64,000 nucleotides of DNA from Flagellimonas ochracea (GTDB lineage: Bacteria; Bacteroidota; Bacteroidia; Flavobacteriales; Flavobacteriaceae). Position 1 is the stretch's first letter, and each line of letters starts with the position of its first letter. This document shows, in pieces, positions 1 through 8,025 of this stretch. The notes below the pieces were generated by a model. The model was not told the origin of the DNA. It made no database searches and saw only the letters and a list, made by a program, of their open reading frames with translations. A program made the position numbers and the translations under genes. Where the stretch lies: positions 1 through 64,000 of the forward strand of contig NZ_JAAABI010000002.1 of assembly GCF_009903685.1 (NCBI RefSeq). The letters run 5' to 3'.

Positions 1-690
1 CTTGCATAACCGAACTTCATCTTAGGTGTAAAAAAGGGTATATAAGGTAAACTATTTAAGTGTACCGAAAAAGTAAACTCTTTAGAATCAGTGAACTCGT
101 TTTACAATGAAAGTTCAATAAAACGGTGCTTAAAAAACCCGGTCTTGAAATAGAAATCGATATAAGGGCGAACGCAACGAAGTGGAGTGCTGCAAGCCCC
201 AAATCTTGCCAAACTAACCTCACTGAGCGAGGCAATTCTATCTGTCAATGGAAAACATTCTTCTCATCCTTTGAGGTAATCCAATGGTCTGTTGCCCTTA
301 ATTTTATTTAGCTCCAACCTCTTACGATATTTTAGGCTTTAGATTGCTTTTCCATAGGTGCGATTTTGTTTTTTCGTCAAATTGTGTCAATTTTTTCGTC
401 AAAAATTTCCAGTGTTTACAGGGCTTCCCAAAGGGTTTACTGTAGATTTCGGAAAAGTCTACTGTAGCCCCTGATTTTGCACAGTATCCCAAAATCTGTT
501 CAATTGACTGGTTTTCAACTTGTTGAAGACCCGAAAACAACCGTGATGGCGCAATTTGCGCATCACCCTCTTGCTATTCCCTTAGTTTAGCGTCGACCAT
601 TTACATAGAGCTTTCCTTTAAGACAATCGTTGTTTGAATTACGGTCGTCTTTCACTCGGGAATACACTCGGTGACCGTAAGTGGCCACCG
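1..690. other. No recognisable gene; one near-palindrome
   Basis: The open frames here are short, on both strands, and resemble no family I know, so I see no gene. The one clear structure is a near-perfect inverted repeat at 543-566 (GTGATG.GCGCAA facing TTTGCGCATCAC, one base bulged), which could be a hairpin terminator without a long T-run, or an IS/oligonucleotide-repeat remnant. Confidence 0.5.
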
Positions 691-756
691 ACCGATAAAG
701 GAGGATTAGGCGCAGGGAAAGTCCAGGACTTATGCTTTTCAAATCCTTTTATCGGT
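691..756 (+). repeat. Hairpin module A upstream of IS110 recombinase
   Basis: ACCGATAAAGG (691-701) faces CCTTTTATCGGT (745-756), giving an 11-12 bp stem with one bulge around a roughly 43-nt loop that contains AGGACTTAT. The following 80 nt (CATCT, ATGGAA, CAGG, GGCCTATT, CAGGG, GTTCAG) recur in the same order after module B, so the repeated unit is about 150 nt long. Seen directly; its role in a bridge RNA is inference. Confidence 0.7.
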
Positions 757-964
757 CATCTCTGAACAGAATCAGATGGAAATACAGGCTTCAAGGCCTA
801 TTGTCCAGGGTTTCGATCTAGTTCAGATAACTGTGAACACATATCCCTTGGGCTGGGACCATCCCTCTGTGACAGTCCCGGGACCGGAACATATATCGCT
901 GTCCATTTAGAAGAATAGAGGTATTGTCCTACCTTGGAACTTCAATGATATTGGATGGCAGCCA

Positions 965-1036
965 GACCGATAAAGGCGTATTAATTGCTATTCAAAGTTT
1001 AGGACTTATCGGTATCGATTAAATCCTTTATCGGTC
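965..1036 (+). repeat. Hairpin module B upstream of IS110 recombinase
   Basis: GACCGATAAAGG (965-976) and CCTTTATCGGTC (1025-1036) form a perfect 12-bp stem around a 48-nt loop. The loop also contains AGGACTTAT and is otherwise different from the loop of module A 276 bp upstream. The conserved stem with variable loop sequence around a shared motif resembles guide loops that have diverged. Confidence 0.75.
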
Positions 1037-1158
1037 ATCTTCTGGACCGGCATCATATGGAAGTTCAGGTCTAGGGCCTATTAACAGGGATTTGATAATC
1101 GTTCAGTTGTCGGTTGTACTCTGATTCACGGATCTCTCATTTTTTAAACTTTTTTATC

Positions 1159-2154
1159 ATGGAAAAATCTGACTTCAAGTTTTTTGTTGGCGTGGACATA
1201 TCCAAAAAGTCCTTTGACATCGCCATTATCCAAGGAGACGACACGGACTCGTTCGTGTTCGACAATTCACAAAAGGGTACCAGGGCCTTTATAAGGCTGC
1301 TCAAGAACAGGGGCATTCCCTTGGAAAACACCTTGGTCTGTCTGGAACATACCGGTATATACGGCAGACTGGTCATCGCAAGGCTGCTCGAAAAACAGGC
1401 CAATTTCTGTGTCGAGATGTCGTTGAGGATCATCCGTAGCTTGGGGATACAACGTGGCAAGAACGATAGGCTGGACGCCATCCGGATCGCACGGTACGCC
1501 GCCAAGAACCACAACGAGATCGAACTGTACAGACCGGTGCCGGAGATCCTGGAAAAGGTCAATGCCCTGCTCAAGGTAAGGGACCAACTGGTCAGGTTCA
1601 GGGCGGACCTGTGCAAGCACCCCAATGAACTCAAGACCTTTGACCCGGAACTTGGAAAACTGGTCCAAAGGCACATCAAAAAGACCACCAAGTGCCTCAA
1701 CGACGAGATCCGCCGCATGGAGGGAGAGATAGAGGCCCTTGTGCTCTCCGATGAAAGGTTGAACAACACGGTGCGACTGGCGACCTCCGTCACGGGGATA
1801 GGTATGTTCACGGCCCTATACTTTACCATCTACACCAATTTTTTCACCAAGTACGAAAATCCCAAACAGCTTGCCTGCTACTGTGGCGTGGTGCCCTTCG
1901 AGCATACCTCCGGCTCCAGTATACAGAAACGTGCCAGGGTGCACCATATGGCAAACAAGACGATGAAAAAGCAGTTGCACATGTGCGCGCTTGCCGAAGT
2001 CAGGCACGATCCGGAACTGAAGGCATATTATGAAAGAAAGGCCGGGGAGGGAAAGAACAAAATGTTGGTCCTTAACAATGTCCGAAACAAGCTTGTCCTT
2101 AGGGTCTGTGCCGTGGTCAAACGGCAGAGGCCCTATCAAAAAAGTGTCGCTTGA
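1159..2154 (+). CDS. IS110-family transposase (DEDD/serine recombinase)
   Basis: 331-residue recombinase of the IS110 family, which moves its element with a DEDD RuvC-like N-terminal domain and a C-terminal domain carrying a nucleophilic serine. The N-terminus reads FVGVDISKKSFDIAI (first Asp at residue 13), followed by CLEHTGIYG and KNDRLDAIRIARYA, the acidic DEDD motifs. The C-terminal Transposase_20 part contains TSVTGIG, YCGVVPFEHTSGSSI and KRARVHHMANKTMKKQL; the serine cluster is the catalytic-Ser region. I start at ATG 1159 rather than the in-frame codon at 1114 because the 15 extra residues are not family-like and the family starts close to the first Asp. Full length, no frameshift. 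It is GC-richer than the flanking DNA, in keeping with recent transfer. Confidence 0.93.
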   Translation: MEKSDFKFFVGVDISKKSFDIAIIQGDDTDSFVFDNSQKGTRAFIRLLKNRGIPLENTLVCLEHTGIYGRLVIARLLEKQANFCVEMSLRIIRSLGIQRGKNDRLDAIRIARYAAKNHNEIELYRPVPEILEKVNALLKVRDQLVRFRADLCKHPNELKTFDPELGKLVQRHIKKTTKCLNDEIRRMEGEIEALVLSDERLNNTVRLATSVTGIGMFTALYFTIYTNFFTKYENPKQLACYCGVVPFEHTSGSSIQKRARVHHMANKTMKKQLHMCALAEVRHDPELKAYYERKAGEGKNKMLVLNNVRNKLVLRVCAVVKRQRPYQKSVA

Positions 2155-2217
2155 TACCGATAACACCGAATTGTTCACTTTGTTCATTTTTGACTTGTTT
2201 TTAACATGGAAATCGAT

Positions 2218-2237
2218 TTTTCACGCGAGCGTGAAAA
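2218..2237. terminator. Perfect hairpin after IS110 gene
   Basis: TTTTCACGC (2218-2226), a 2-nt GA loop, then GCGTGAAAA (2229-2237): a perfect 9-bp inverted repeat 63 bp after the recombinase stop. The A/T tracts make it look like a bidirectional terminator, or a structure near the IS end. Confidence 0.55.
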
Positions 2238-2395
2238 CCCAAATACCTTTCTTTGGTGTGACAAGCCATCAATAAATTCAGTGGTTCTTGTTGATTAGAA
2301 GTTGTTGATTAAACATATCTTCCCGAATACCACAAAAAACCGATAGGGACCAATCGCAAAAGTTCGAGATAAGAATTTAGAGTTTCAGCACTTCG

Positions 2396-3664
2396 CTATG
2401 CTTCATTCGATTTCTTTTCTAGATCTGACTCAAGTGACGTTTCCAATTTGCTTCTCAAAATCTCCATATCCTCACCAACCTTCCTTTCCAACACCTTTGC
2501 ATAAATCTGGGTGGTGGTAAGTTTTCGATGTCCCAACATTTTTGAAATGGTTTCTATAGGTACACCATTGGTCAAGGTAACTGTCGTGGCGAACGTGTGC
2601 CTTGCCATATGAAATGTCAAATTCTTTTTGATTTTTGCTTCACTTGCAATCTCTTTCAAATAAGCGTTCATCTTTTGGTTGGAGATTCTTGGAAACAAAG
2701 TGTTGTTAATGATGGACCTAGTATCCTCTTTATAAAGTTCAATCAAGTCAAGAGCTTTTTTTAAAAGTGGTATTTTGACCGGGTTATGGGTCTTCTGTCT
2801 TTTGGTAATGATCCAATATTTTTTGTCTATGCCCATGACCACATTATCTTCCGTTAAAAGCATTAAATCCGTATAACATACTCCAGTATAACAACTAAAT
2901 ACAAAAAGATCCCTCACAGTTTTTAATCGCTTACAATCTAGTTCAAGGTTTTCAATCGCTTTAAGTTCCTCGGAACCTAAATACTCCCTATTCGTAGGGG
3001 TCAATCTTTGCTTAAACTGCCTAAAGGGGTCTTTATCTATCCACTCAAGTCGATAAGCCAGGGAAACCATTTTCCGTAATCTTTGAACATGCTTCATTAC
3101 AGCGTTGTTACCAATTTGTTTTTGATAGTGATTGGGTTTATGCTTATGTAGAAAATTTTCAAAGTCGAGAATAAACTTATAATTCAATTCATCAAGCCTG
3201 ATATCTTCCTTTTTCAATTTTTCCTTCAAAAACAAAAAGATATACTTCTGACTTGTCAGGTATAGTCTTGAAGTATTACCGTGAAGCTTTGGAAACATAT
3301 TGGAATTATGATAGGACACTAAATCCCTCATGGTAAAATGTTGATTCTCCACTTCCTCATCCATAAACCTAGCCTTTACACTCTGAGGAGTGATATGCTT
3401 ACCCTCTATTCGCAATTCTTGGAATGCATGGAACAAACCAGAGTAGAACTCGTCTAAATATTGATTGGTGGATTTAGCGTGAATAGAAGAATTTTTTACA
3501 CGCTGCTTAGTTGAATCCCATTCATCGATTTGGATTCTTCGCTTTAAACTGATGCTAAGCTTTTTCCCATTTACGGAAATCCTAGCATAAATAGGGGCTT
3601 TACCATTTTTTGACCTACTGGAATAAAGCCAAAACAGAATGGAAAAAGTGGAATTTGACCTCAT
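2396..3664 (-). CDS. Tyrosine recombinase/site-specific integrase (E0)
   Basis: 422-residue tyrosine recombinase that would integrate and excise element E0. An N-terminal arm-binding domain (residues about 10-90, SILFWLYSSRSKNGKAPIYAR) is followed by a SAM-like core-binding domain (about 110-215) and the catalytic domain. Catalytic signatures are HMARHTFATT (His-x-x-Arg), LGHRKLTTTQIYAKV (third His and the Tyr nucleophile). At the place of the first catalytic Arg it reads TGVCYTDL, with Cys three residues before the Asp, as in CTnDOT-type integrases where this Arg is also replaced. It is transcribed away from tRNA-Arg, whose 3' end is the probable attachment site. The last codons lie directly beside a stretch with no other gene. 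Confidence 0.92.
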   Translation of the reverse strand: MRSNSTFSILFWLYSSRSKNGKAPIYARISVNGKKLSISLKRRIQIDEWDSTKQRVKNSSIHAKSTNQYLDEFYSGLFHAFQELRIEGKHITPQSVKARFMDEEVENQHFTMRDLVSYHNSNMFPKLHGNTSRLYLTSQKYIFLFLKEKLKKEDIRLDELNYKFILDFENFLHKHKPNHYQKQIGNNAVMKHVQRLRKMVSLAYRLEWIDKDPFRQFKQRLTPTNREYLGSEELKAIENLELDCKRLKTVRDLFVFSCYTGVCYTDLMLLTEDNVVMGIDKKYWIITKRQKTHNPVKIPLLKKALDLIELYKEDTRSIINNTLFPRISNQKMNAYLKEIASEAKIKKNLTFHMARHTFATTVTLTNGVPIETISKMLGHRKLTTTQIYAKVLERKVGEDMEILRSKLETSLESDLEKKSNEA

Positions 3665-3833
3665 ATTTGTCTTCTTTTAGTTAAATATTGATGAAGACGA
3701 AAGTCAAATCAAATCGAGTACATCAAATAAATTACTGAATTTTAATCACTTAGTTTAAAACAGTAACTTAAAAAATGTTGACGATTTGTGAACTTTTAAA
3801 GCACATATCATAGGAATTCAATTAAAATCAAAA

Positions 3834-3881
3834 AATATCAAATACTTGATATTCATTTATTTAATGATTTATTGAATCATT
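3834..3881. repeat. Two inverted repeats between integrase and tRNA-Arg
   Basis: AATATCAA (3834-3841) faces TTGATATT (3846-3853), and AATGATT (3863-3869) faces AATCATT (3875-3881). Both lie in the AT-rich gap between the tRNA 3' end and the integrase promoter region, the place where recombinase or excisionase arm sites are expected. Function is inference. Confidence 0.4.
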
Positions 3882-3895
3882 CGGAAGTCAAAAAG

Positions 3896-3967
3896 TAGCC
3901 CCGGCAAGAATCGAACTTGCATCTAAAGTTTAGGAAACTTCTATTCTATCCATTGAACTACGGGGCC
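3896..3967 (-). tRNA. tRNA-Arg(CCU)
   Basis: 72-nt cloverleaf read on the minus strand. The acceptor arm is GGCCCCG pairing with CGGGGCT (one G-U), then discriminator A. The D arm is GTTC/GAAT, the anticodon stem GAAGT/ACTTT encloses loop TTCCTAA (anticodon CCU), and the T arm is GCAAG-TTCGATT-CTTGC. CCA is not encoded. Its 3' end faces the integrase at 2396-3664. Confidence 0.93.
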
Positions 3968-4069
3968 ATTCCCAAAAATGGAAAGCAAAAATATGTTATT
4001 TTAAAAAACTTTGCACGTAAAAGACCGCTTAAGTCACATCGGACAAGCTGGTGTTGAAAATTCACCAAC

Positions 4070-4477
4070 TCAATGAGTTCGTTGCTTGGCTTCCTCCTTG
4101 AGTACTTTGTCTAAAAAGTTTCTGGAAAGAGGTTTGTCCACATAACCTGAAATCAATTGGTTCGCTTTGGCAATCTCACGATCCTTAGAATTAGTGAAGG
4201 CAGAAAGAATATACACCTTGGGAAGTCGACGTTCCCTGAACAAATTTTGCATGTTCTCTACAAAGGTCCACCCATCCATACCCTCCATTACAAGGTCTAA
4301 AAAAAGAATATCGGGAAGTTCTTTGTCATTTTCCAGTAGTTCCAGAAAAATAGACAGTCCCTCCTCCCCACTGGAACAGGTAATAATATCGGAGCTCTTT
4401 TCAGTTTGTTGAATACAGTACCGGGTAGCAAACTGCGACACCAAGTCATCATCAATAATACAGAAGGTAAGTCTCAT
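4070..4477 (-). CDS. Single-domain response regulator (CheY-like)
   Basis: 135-residue receiver domain with no output domain. The acidic pocket is DDD at residues 9-11, the phospho-acceptor is Asp61 (ILFLDLVMEGMDGW), the switch Ser is at 92 (YILSAF) and the conserved Lys at 115 (DKPL). The GMDGW block after the Asp is typical of the stand-alone Rec proteins common in Flavobacteria. No histidine kinase lies beside it, so the partner is unknown. It is the first gene right of tRNA-Arg and so appears to be chromosomal. Confidence 0.9.
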   Translation of the reverse strand: MRLTFCIIDDDLVSQFATRYCIQQTEKSSDIITCSSGEEGLSIFLELLENDKELPDILFLDLVMEGMDGWTFVENMQNLFRERRLPKVYILSAFTNSKDREIAKANQLISGYVDKPLSRNFLDKVLKEEAKQRTH

Positions 4478-4581
4478 TTGGGGTTGTTATAGGGGAAGTT
4501 ATGTAATTCAAAACTAATGGCTTCCTTTCAAAAAGCCATTCAAATTCGTCGTTCTGCCCAAATATTCCGTTCAAAACCTTC

Positions 4582-4995
4582 TCAATGTGGCAGTCTTTTC
4601 CTCAAAACCCCATATAAAAAAGTACCCAAAACCGCACCAACAAGCACAATTATGATGGGCCAATAACCTGCTCCAACCAAGATATAAATAGGACCAGGAC
4701 AGGCTCCAGCCAAGGCCCATCCCAAACCGAAAAGAATGCCGCCAATTGCATATCGGGCAAACGAACGTTCCTTTTCTTCAATTCTTATGGGTTCTCCAAA
4801 AAAAGACTTTGTGCCCGATTTTTTTGTCCATCCTACAAACAACATTCCAACAACCAAAGCTGATCCAATAATTCCATACATGTGAAACGAATCGAACCGG
4901 AACATTTCATAGATTCGAAACCAAGAGGCAGCTTCGGATTTGTACAAGACTATTCCAAAAAAGATTCCGACCAGTATATATAAAAAGTTCTTCAT
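4582..4995 (-). CDS. YeeE/YedE-type sulfur transport subunit, short half
   Basis: 137-residue membrane protein with about four hydrophobic segments and the motif AGACPGPIYILVGAG (residues about 95-110), which matches the Cys-containing signature of the YeeE/YedE (TsuA-like, DUF6691) family. Members carry thiosulfate or related sulfur species across the inner membrane through conserved cysteines. The gene starts 2 nt after the stop of the upstream 183-residue family member, so the two are co-transcribed and probably form one split transporter. TsuA proper is a single longer chain; here it is divided in two. Confidence 0.82.
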   Translation of the reverse strand: MKNFLYILVGIFFGIVLYKSEAASWFRIYEMFRFDSFHMYGIIGSALVVGMLFVGWTKKSGTKSFFGEPIRIEEKERSFARYAIGGILFGLGWALAGACPGPIYILVGAGYWPIIIVLVGAVLGTFLYGVLRKRLPH

Positions 4996-4997
4996 AA

Positions 4998-5549
4998 TTA
5001 AAATATAATTGGGAACAACACATGGACCATGAAAAGTCCTCCGATAAAAAAGCCTATTACCGCAATAAGCGAAGGCCGTTGTAGGTTGCTAAGTCCAGAA
5101 ATGGCATGCCCCGAAGTACATCCTCCTGCATAGCGGGCACCAAAACCAACCAAAAATCCGGCAACCAGTAAGATGGTCCATACCTTGGGTTGGGCCAGTG
5201 CTTCTACCGTGAACAGCTCGGTGGGCAGGTAAGCACTTCCTGCACTTTCAAAGCCAAGAGCCTGCAAATTTTCCACTGTTTCTTGAGAAATATTCACTGC
5301 TTCGTTAAGTGAAAGCAAATGTGCCGCAAAGAATCCTCCAATAACAGCTCCCAAAACTACCAACAAACTCCAGCGTTTAGGTTTGGTATCCACCTTGAAG
5401 TAGTCCACAAATTTTCCCGCACCTCCGATGGAGCAAAAGGTTTCCAAATTGGAGGACATTCCAAATCGCTTGCCCATCAAAATTAAAATGGCCATTATCA
5501 AAGCAATCAAAGGGCCCGAAACGTACCAAGGCCAAGGTTCGTAAAGCAT
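4998..5549 (-). CDS. YeeE/YedE-type sulfur transport subunit, long half
   Basis: 183-residue membrane protein with about five hydrophobic segments. GARYAGGCTSGHAISG near residues 140-155 is the signature Cys motif of the sulfur-transport (YeeE/YedE) family, and SSNLETFCSIGG adds a second Cys motif. First gene of a two-gene unit with the 137-residue partner that follows. It lies in the same sulfur block as sulfide:quinone oxidoreductase and persulfide dioxygenase, suggesting it imports or exports thiosulfate or another sulfane-sulfur compound made or used by those enzymes. The substrate is not provable from sequence. Confidence 0.85.
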   Translation of the reverse strand: MLYEPWPWYVSGPLIALIMAILILMGKRFGMSSNLETFCSIGGAGKFVDYFKVDTKPKRWSLLVVLGAVIGGFFAAHLLSLNEAVNISQETVENLQALGFESAGSAYLPTELFTVEALAQPKVWTILLVAGFLVGFGARYAGGCTSGHAISGLSNLQRPSLIAVIGFFIGGLFMVHVLFPIIF

Positions 5550-5788
5550 ATTCTTAGGTTTTTATCAAAACTAACTAAAAGCACAACATATTCTCCTTTA
5601 TGTCTCAAACAAAGCTGTTTGCTAACAAAATCTGTTGGCTTTTTTCAATTTATTTCTCTGGAAAATATAACATATGTTTAGCACCAGTGTAAACCGTGTT
5701 GTCAAAAATTAATCGTGCTAACTGACAATAGAAAAGATTAAACATCCATCCAACCTTACTTAAAAAGCTGGATTTGTAAACAAAAAAG

Positions 5789-5917
5789 TTATTTCTTTCC
5801 GCCGTTCATCATGGCCAATACGGCTACCACCAATACGACGACGACCAAGGCAAATACCCCAATCATCCAGATACCGTTTTCCCAAGAAACCAAAGGGATT
5901 GATAGAAAAGTTTTCAT
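5789..5917 (-). CDS. Small single-TM membrane protein (42 aa)
   Basis: Short frame reading MKTFLSIPLVSWENGI, then a long hydrophobic run rich in Val and Ala, ending NGGKK. One membrane helix with a basic tail, the look of a genuine small membrane protein. It lies between the sulfide:quinone oxidoreductase gene and the YeeE/YedE pair, on the same strand as both. I do not recognise a family; a role as a small accessory subunit of one of them is inference. Confidence 0.6.
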   Translation of the reverse strand: MKTFLSIPLVSWENGIWMIGVFALVVVVLVVAVLAMMNGGKK

Positions 5918-6010
5918 AATCCATTATTTAAGCGTGTCTAAATTAAAGGGAACATATTCCGCAGCTCATGATATTTCTCATGAATACCGTAACAATGCCA
6001 GAGCGATTTT

Positions 6011-7273
6011 TTACACCTGTTTTCCCTTCAACATTTTGTTCCAATACAAATAGGGCAGACCATATTTTTTAAACATATATAGCCTCCAGTGTTCTTTTGC
6101 GCTATTGAACACCAACATTCTTTTAAGCTTGGGGTCGGGTATAAAATTATTTTTGTAATCGAACTCTGCAAGGGTCATCTTGCCATACCCGGTAACCAAG
6201 GGGCAGGATGAATAACCATTGTAGGAGTGGTTATCCGCTGGTTTGCTCTCCATGAGCTTCAATATATTGTCCACAACAATGGGCACCTGCTTTCGGATTG
6301 CTGCTCCCGTTTTGGCCGTGGGTAAAGCGGCTACATCCCCCAAACCGAAAATATTGCCAAATTTATTGTGTTGCATGGAATGATGGTCCACATCCAACCA
6401 TCCTGAATCGTTGGACAATACCGAATCTCTTATGAATTTTGGCGCCGCTTGTGGAGGTGCTAAATGCAGCATGTCAAAAGGCACATGGATATCAATATCA
6501 CCGTACATTTTTTCACCCAAGTCGTTATCTTCATTGATTACACATCGGTTTTCTTCGGGTGCGGTATGGCTGAAATGCACTATACGGTTTTCAACATCAA
6601 TCGCTTTGGGAGCATAAAAAGGTTTAAAATGAATGCCGTACCGGTCGATTACCTTCATCAAGGTTTCCCGGATTTCCTTTACCCCAAAAATAACCGTCCC
6701 GGGGGTGGCAAAAATTACATTGGTCTTGTTTTTCAATCCATGCTTCCTAAAATAATCTGCTGCGAGATAGGCTATCTTTTGAGGTGCCCCACCACATTTA
6801 ATGGGTGTTGTGGGTTGAGTAAAAAGTGCATTGCCCCCTTTGAAGTTCTTAATGGTTTCCCAGGTATGTTCTGGGTTTATATAATTACTACAGGCGATTC
6901 CCTTTTCAAATGCTTCGGGCAGTCCCTTTATCATTCCCGGTTCCATGACAAGCCCTGTGGCTACCACCAAAAAATCATAACTTACGTCCCCATGATTTTC
7001 GGTTGAAACAGCGTTGTTATCAGGTACAAAACCAGTAGCTTTATCTTTTATCCAATCCACTCCCCAAGGCATAACCTCGGTCATAGACTTTGCCGTTTTT
7101 TCGAAATCATAGGTCCCTGCACCCACTAAAGTCCAAGCAGGCTGATAGTAATGGGTGTCAGAGGGTTCGATAATGGCAATATCCAGCTTGGCGTTTTTCT
7201 TCAACAGTTGCGCGGCTGTCATGATACCTGCCGTACCTCCTCCGATGATCAAAACTTGATAATGCGATTTCAT
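6011..7273 (-). CDS. Sulfide:quinone oxidoreductase (SQOR-like)
   Basis: FAD-dependent enzyme that oxidises H2S to sulfane sulfur and passes electrons to the quinone pool at the membrane. The N-terminal dinucleotide motif is IIGGGTAGI (residues about 9-17). The two redox cysteines are Cys160 in TPIKCGGAPQKIAYL and Cys357 in YSSCPLVTGYG, both in contexts closely matching the mitochondrial SQOR type; FGLGDVAALPTAKTGAA is the second FAD-binding block, and a YLYWNKMLKG membrane-contacting tail ends the protein. I start at ATG 7273, giving 420 residues; the upstream TTG at 7297 would add eight residues before the Rossmann strand. A GTAACC-N2-GGTTAC palindrome ends 56 bp upstream of this ATG. Confidence 0.93.
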   Translation of the reverse strand: MKSHYQVLIIGGGTAGIMTAAQLLKKNAKLDIAIIEPSDTHYYQPAWTLVGAGTYDFEKTAKSMTEVMPWGVDWIKDKATGFVPDNNAVSTENHGDVSYDFLVVATGLVMEPGMIKGLPEAFEKGIACSNYINPEHTWETIKNFKGGNALFTQPTTPIKCGGAPQKIAYLAADYFRKHGLKNKTNVIFATPGTVIFGVKEIRETLMKVIDRYGIHFKPFYAPKAIDVENRIVHFSHTAPEENRCVINEDNDLGEKMYGDIDIHVPFDMLHLAPPQAAPKFIRDSVLSNDSGWLDVDHHSMQHNKFGNIFGLGDVAALPTAKTGAAIRKQVPIVVDNILKLMESKPADNHSYNGYSSCPLVTGYGKMTLAEFDYKNNFIPDPKLKRMLVFNSAKEHWRLYMFKKYGLPYLYWNKMLKGKQV

Positions 7274-7328
7274 GGATAGTGTTTTAAAAAATTTCAACCT
7301 AAAATAGTTAGGAACCCCAAAAAAAAAA

Positions 7329-7342
7329 GTAACCCAGGTTAC
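7329..7342. promoter_or_regulatory. Palindromic operator candidate (SQR promoter)
   Basis: GTAACC-CA-GGTTAC: perfect 6+6 inverted repeat, upstream of the SQR gene. The same half-sites with the same 2-bp spacer recur at 7788-7801. A Crp/Fnr-type regulator is encoded at 12084-12716 in the same block and is the natural candidate to bind. Confidence 0.6.
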
Positions 7343-7395
7343 ATACTTCGTAAAAATTCAGAATGGGATTTTAAATATGCCTATTACACCAAACG

Positions 7396-7425
7396 AAAAA
7401 ACCACCCCGCAATGGGGTGGTTTTT
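7396..7425. terminator. Bidirectional rho-independent terminator
   Basis: An A-run followed by ACCACCCC (to 7408), loop GCAAT, then GGGGTGGTTTTT (7414-7425). A strong GC stem flanked by A and T tracts, placed 20 bp after the stop of the DUF2892 gene on the minus strand. Confidence 0.9.
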
Positions 7426-7445
7426 CAATCAACCAACCAAGAAAC

Positions 7446-7652
7446 TTAGTCTTTAACCTTACAAGTACGTATCCCAAAAGGAGCATACAAAGGACAAAAA
7501 CTAACAAAGCTTGTCAACACGAAAATCCCTGCCAATACCAACAAGACCGTGGCCAAAGTTCCTGAAATCACATTGAAATAATACAATGCCACAATTGCCA
7601 GGGCAATAATAAATCGGATTAAGCGGTCCGCGCCGCCCATATTTTTTTTCAT
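7446..7652 (-). CDS. DUF2892 (YgaP-type) inner-membrane protein
   Basis: 68-residue protein reading MKKNMGGADRLIRFIIA and then two membrane helices ending in SFCPLYAPFGIRTC. This is the DUF2892 family, the membrane part of YgaP-like rhodaneses; the NMGGADRLIR start and the CPLY.PFG.RTC end are its hallmarks. In YgaP this domain is fused to a rhodanese; here it is free-standing in a block with separate rhodanese genes. Terminator at 7396-7425 follows. Confidence 0.9.
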   Translation of the reverse strand: MKKNMGGADRLIRFIIALAIVALYYFNVISGTLATVLLVLAGIFVLTSFVSFCPLYAPFGIRTCKVKD

Positions 7653-7658
7653 AATCAG

Positions 7659-7754
7659 TTAGTTTGTGTTTTCAACCAATAAAACAATCAAAGTCGCCAA
7701 TGCGATGCAAATAATACAAACCAGCACCAATTTGTGCCATTTTCTTAGCTCCAT
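7659..7754 (-). CDS. Possible 31-aa single-TM peptide
   Basis: Short frame reading MELRKWHKLVLV, then a Cys-containing hydrophobic helix ending LLVENTN. Basic N-terminus followed by one membrane helix fits a small membrane protein. It would be the first gene of a unit with the DUF2892 gene (7446-7652), and the palindrome at 7788-7801 lies 34 bp upstream. No family recognised; short length keeps confidence low. Confidence 0.45.
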   Translation of the reverse strand: MELRKWHKLVLVCIICIALATLIVLLVENTN

Positions 7755-7787
7755 TATCAAAATTAAGTCAATTTTGGCTATTTCTTG

Positions 7788-7801
7788 GTAACCTCGGTTA
7801 C
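7788..7801. promoter_or_regulatory. Palindromic operator candidate (DUF2892 unit promoter)
   Basis: GTAACC-TC-GGTTAC: the same perfect palindrome and spacer as at 7329-7342, 34 bp upstream of the 31-aa frame. Confidence 0.6.
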
Positions 7802-8025
7802 ATAGGCACATCTGTTTTTATGTTATTCCTTGAATTGAACCCATTCAGGAATCGGAGAACTTTTGCGCACAAATTGTCCATAACTGCCATGTCGGGGCGA
7901 TTGGACACTGAAATGGTTTTTGGCAGAAACATGCTAAAATACTACTTGTCCTTGGGATTTTTGGGATCAATTGATTCATGGTTTGTAAAAAAAAGATACG
8001 TTGTGCCTGTTGTTTACGCGCTATG

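Larger units (their letters stand above)
691..1158 (+). ncRNA. Candidate IS110 bridge-RNA region, duplicated
   Basis: In the IS110 group the non-coding DNA immediately 5' of the recombinase gene encodes a structured bridge RNA with target- and donor-binding loops (established for IS621). Here about 470 nt of non-coding DNA precede the start codon and hold two related stem-loop modules in tandem. That is about twice the length expected for one bridge RNA. A nested or tandem IS junction, or two guide RNAs, would explain it. Exact RNA ends cannot be read from the sequence. Confidence 0.45.
1..3967. mobile_element. Right end of an integrative element (E0) at tRNA-Arg
   Basis: A tyrosine integrase (2396-3664) is transcribed away from a tRNA-Arg whose 3' end faces it, with about 230 bp of AT-rich DNA between them. 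That is the usual arrangement when an element has integrated at a tRNA 3' end and the integrase lies next to att. The other end of the element lies left of the window, so its size and second att copy cannot be seen. An IS110 element lies inside it. The limits given are the window edge and the tRNA; the boundary itself is inference. Confidence 0.42.

Noticed and set aside
126..540. Two short open frames (61 and 72 codons) near the left edge
   Set aside because: No signal, domain, start context or neighbour supports them; composition is what random AT-rich DNA gives.
1137..2187. Long antisense frames inside the IS110 gene
   Set aside because: They are mirror readings of the recombinase coding strand with no family resemblance.
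6464..7006. 180-codon plus-strand frame inside the SQR gene
   Set aside because: It is the antisense of a strongly supported enzyme gene; no independent evidence.
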